The notes under the pieces: generated by a model
Seen by the model: the letters and a program-made list of their open reading frames with translations, nothing else
Told to the model about the DNA's origin: nothing
Databases searched by the model: none
In this document: positions 13,479 through 15,136 of the stretch, in pieces
Position numbering within the stretch: position 1 is the first letter of the stretch
Layout of the letters: each line of letters opens with the position of its first letter
Position numbers and translations under genes: made by a program
NCBI GenBank assembly: GCA_026386995.1
Contig: JAPLMO010000148.1
Coordinates: forward strand, 1-15,136
DNA length: 15,136 bases
Direction of reading: 5' to 3'
From: Planctomycetota bacterium
Lineage (GTDB): Bacteria > Planctomycetota > Phycisphaerae > FEN-1346

Positions 13479-14396
13479 CTACTTCGCGGGGGCCTTCGCG
13501 GGCGATTTTGCCGCGGCCGGGGCCGACGCAGGAACCGCCGGCGTGGCAGCGCCGAGTTTCTTTTCGATGGCGTCGATCTTCTTCTGAACTGCGGCGGCCC
13601 CGGCGTTCTTGCCGCCCTTGCCACCCTTGCCGCCCTTGTCCGGCTTGGCGTCGCCTATGGTAGCGAGGGCCTTCTTATACATGTCGAGTGCGGTCTTCAG
13701 GTCGCCGGCCTTCGCGCACAGGTCGCCGATCTTCACGGTCAGTCCCCACTCGCCCGCGCGCTTCTCCTCGGGGATTTCCTGGTAGACGGCGGTGAGAATG
13801 GCCATGGCGCTCTTGTAGTCGGCGGCGGTCTCGTACAGGCTCGCCACCTTCATCTGCATCAAGCGATTCTTCATTTTGAACTTCGCGGCACAAGCATCGA
13901 TGTCGGCCTGGAGGTCGGCGGGGGCATTGGGCTTATCGCGCTCGAGGGTCTTGATGGTGCGCCCGATGGCGAAATACCGCTGCTGGAGTTCCTGCCACGC
14001 GCAGGCCGAGGCCAGCACGGTGTCGTGATACGCCTTGAGTTCCGGCGTCATCGCATTCTTGGCGATCTGCTCGGTGGCATTCTTGGGATTCTTGACCGCC
14101 TGCAAGGCCGTGCCCTGGCTCTGGATGGAGGCCATCTCGATTTGAAATTCGTCATTCTGGAGACTGCTCATCTTGTCGCGGACCGCGTACAGGAGTTTCT
14201 CGATCTTCCTGGCGGCCAGTTCCTGCGGCGACGGCTGCGCGGTCGTGGCGGGCGGCTGCTCGGTCGTGGCGGGCGGCTCGGCAGGCGCCGGGTCGGAAGC
14301 GCCCACGTCGGCCGCACGGGCGGACGCTATGCCCCAACCGACAGCGAGCAAAACAAGCCCCGTCAGACCGAGTGATTGGCGCAAATATGACACCAT
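13479..14396 (-). CDS. Secreted TPR-like helical protein with Pro/Ala and GGK low-complexity segments
   Basis: A 305-residue protein. Signal peptide SLGLTGLVLLAVGWGIASARA (about 8-28), then a linker with a doubled PPATT(E/A)QP (41-54), a helical region from ~57 to ~175, two TPR-like helix pairs (~180-210, ~220-248: YETAADYKSAMAILTAVYQE and IGDLCAKAGDLKTALDMYKK), GGKGGKGGK (255-263) and an Ala/Pro/Lys tail. TPR helices usually bind other proteins; the partner and exact role are unknown. The frame is open to 14684, but ATG 14396 is preferred: it starts the signal peptide, and a promoter at 14448-14474 would place the transcript start inside the longer frame. No clear ribosome-binding site precedes this ATG. 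Confidence 0.75.
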   Translation of the reverse strand: MVSYLRQSLGLTGLVLLAVGWGIASARAADVGASDPAPAEPPATTEQPPATTAQPSPQELAARKIEKLLYAVRDKMSSLQNDEFQIEMASIQSQGTALQAVKNPKNATEQIAKNAMTPELKAYHDTVLASACAWQELQQRYFAIGRTIKTLERDKPNAPADLQADIDACAAKFKMKNRLMQMKVASLYETAADYKSAMAILTAVYQEIPEEKRAGEWGLTVKIGDLCAKAGDLKTALDMYKKALATIGDAKPDKGGKGGKGGKNAGAAAVQKKIDAIEKKLGAATPAVPASAPAAAKSPAKAPAK

Positions 14397-14447
14397 TAGC
14401 ACGACCCGTTGGCGGCGCCGGCCCCCTGCCCCACACGCCGCGTGCTC

Positions 14448-14474
14448 ATTATACGTTTTGCCGAGGCCCGTCAA
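14448..14474 (-). promoter_or_regulatory. Sigma70-like promoter for the TPR-like gene
   Basis: On the minus strand TTGACG (14469-14474), a 15-bp spacer and a perfect TATAAT (14448-14453). The spacer is shorter than the ideal 17 bp. Predicted transcript start near 14441 gives a leader of about 45 nt to ATG 14396 and argues against the longer open frame. Confidence 0.6.
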
Positions 14475-14496
14475 ACACGAAAACACCGGGAATCCC

Positions 14497-14525
14497 TTGG
14501 AACTCTGCCGAGGCCGGGGTATAAC
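14497..14525 (+). promoter_or_regulatory. Sigma70-like promoter for rsmE
   Basis: TTGGAA (14497-14502), a 17-bp spacer and TATAAC (14520-14525). It faces rightwards and would make a leader of about 160 nt before the rsmE ATG. The 14-bp hairpin at 14622-14655 would lie in that leader. Confidence 0.5.
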
Positions 14526-14621
14526 CCGTTTCGCGATTTGCGCGGCTGGTCTGTCGCCCAGGCGACTCTTCGACCTGGCCCGCCGCGCGTAGCGGCATTT
14601 TCGCCCGCGCCGGAGGCGATT

Positions 14622-14655
14622 CTTGCGCGGTGGGTACGGAGACCCACCGCGCAAG
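14622..14655. repeat. Dispersed hairpin element with ACGGAG loop, copy 2 (perfect 14-bp stem)
   Basis: CTTGCGCGGTGGGT, loop ACGGAG, ACCCACCGCGCAAG. The arms pair perfectly over 14 bp. Related to the element at 10735-10766; compared with it, paired positions differ but pairing is kept, and the loop appears in the opposite orientation. It sits 27 nt before the rsmE ribosome-binding site. Confidence 0.75.
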
Positions 14656-14694
14656 AGCGCAAGTGGCGATGTCGTGTTAATCAAAGGAACGCCT

Positions 14695-15136
14695 ATGACG
14701 GAGCACGAAAGCCGCGCGCGGTTCTACGTGCCCGACCTCGCGGAAGGCGCCGAGGTCGCCCTGCCCCCGACCGAGGCCCACCATGCCGCACACGTGCTGC
14801 GCCTTGCGCCGGGCGCGGTGGTGGAACTCTTCGACGGTTGCGGCCGCGCGGCGAGTGCAAGGATCGCCACGGTCCGACGCGGCGACGTAACGGCCCACGT
14901 CGAGAGCGTCCGCGGCCCGGTAGCGCGGCCGGGGCCGGCGGTGCACCTGGCGTTCGCCGTGCCGAAGGGGAGCCGCCTCGACTGGCTCATCGAGAAGGCG
15001 ACGGAACTGGGCGTTGCAACCTTGCAGCCGGTCCGGTTCGAGCGGAGCGTCGCGGGGGCCGGCGAGTTCTCCGAGGCGAAGTGCGCCAAGTGGCTCGCCC
15101 ACGCCGTCGCCGCCGCAAAGCAGTCGGGCCTCGATT
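14695..15136 (+). CDS. rsmE: 16S rRNA (uracil1498-N3)-methyltransferase, N-terminal part
   Basis: 147 codons run off the right edge; the family is usually about 240-250 residues, so the C-terminal ~100 residues, with most of the cofactor-binding SPOUT knot, are outside. RsmE methylates U1498 of 16S rRNA in the assembled small ribosomal subunit. Family landmarks are visible: the N-terminal PUA-like part RFYVP (9-13), EAHHAAHVLRLAPG (27-40) and VELFDG (43-48), then the start of the SPOUT domain, AFAVPKGSRLDWLIEKATEL (87-106) with GV following, and AAAKQSG (139-145). ATG 14695 has AAAGGA (14683-14688) 6 nt upstream. Divergent from the TPR-like gene. The family call is based on several motifs in the right order. 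Confidence 0.88.
   Translation, partial: MTEHESRARFYVPDLAEGAEVALPPTEAHHAAHVLRLAPGAVVELFDGCGRAASARIATVRRGDVTAHVESVRGPVARPGPAVHLAFAVPKGSRLDWLIEKATELGVATLQPVRFERSVAGAGEFSEAKCAKWLAHAVAAAKQSGLD

Noticed and set aside
14397..14684. 96-residue N-terminal extension of the TPR-like protein
   Set aside because: It is Arg/Pro-rich, crosses the perfect hairpin and a TATAAT promoter, and places a signal peptide in the middle of the protein.

Overview
The window is GC-rich and looks like a Planctomycetota chromosome (Phycisphaerae-like; inferred, not proven). The reasons are a very large secreted protein of autotransporter-associated beta-strand repeats with a TWVGGNGNWSD-type N-terminus, a HEAT-like protein with W-x-x-WW motifs, exported Ala/Pro-rich proteins, and gene-poor spacers packed with perfect GC-rich hairpins. 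Nothing points to a plasmid or prophage: I see no integrase, transposase, CRISPR array, tRNA or rRNA. Layout: (1) 3701 to the left edge, minus strand: a giant secreted beta-helix repeat protein cut off by the window. (2) 3702-4050: its promoter and leader, plus tandem hairpin-forming repeats. (3) 4051-5373, minus strand: a HEAT-like protein whose C-terminal tail runs into hairpin-rich, apparently non-coding sequence. (4) 5373-5401: a good sigma70-type promoter that fires rightwards from the start of the HEAT-like gene. (5) 5464-10539, plus strand: a two-gene restriction-modification operon, with a type III-like helicase/nuclease subunit followed 6 bp later by a beta-class DNA methyltransferase. 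(6) 10540-11142: a long spacer with three strong hairpins and one copy of a 91-bp repeat. (7) 11143-12414, plus strand: a secreted sialidase-like beta-propeller protein. (8) 12424-12514: the second copy of the 91-bp repeat, lying between convergent genes. (9) 12498-13352 and 13479-14396, minus strand: a secreted protein with three LTxxQ (Spy/CpxP-like) domains and, upstream of it, a secreted TPR-like protein. (10) 14397-14694: two back-to-back promoters and a perfect 14-bp hairpin. (11) 14695 to the right edge: rsmE, an rRNA methyltransferase, cut off by the window. How the genes work together: only the restriction-modification pair is clearly a functional unit. The methyltransferase should protect the host site, and the helicase/nuclease should cut unmodified foreign DNA. 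The others look like independently transcribed envelope or secreted genes and one housekeeping gene. The most notable structural signals are the 91-bp direct repeats bracketing the propeller gene, a dispersed hairpin family with an ACGGAG loop, a sharp drop in GC over the presumed target-recognition region of the methyltransferase, and a 70-bp perfect repeat inside the giant repeat protein. I did not find convincing evidence of a wholly new multi-gene system.
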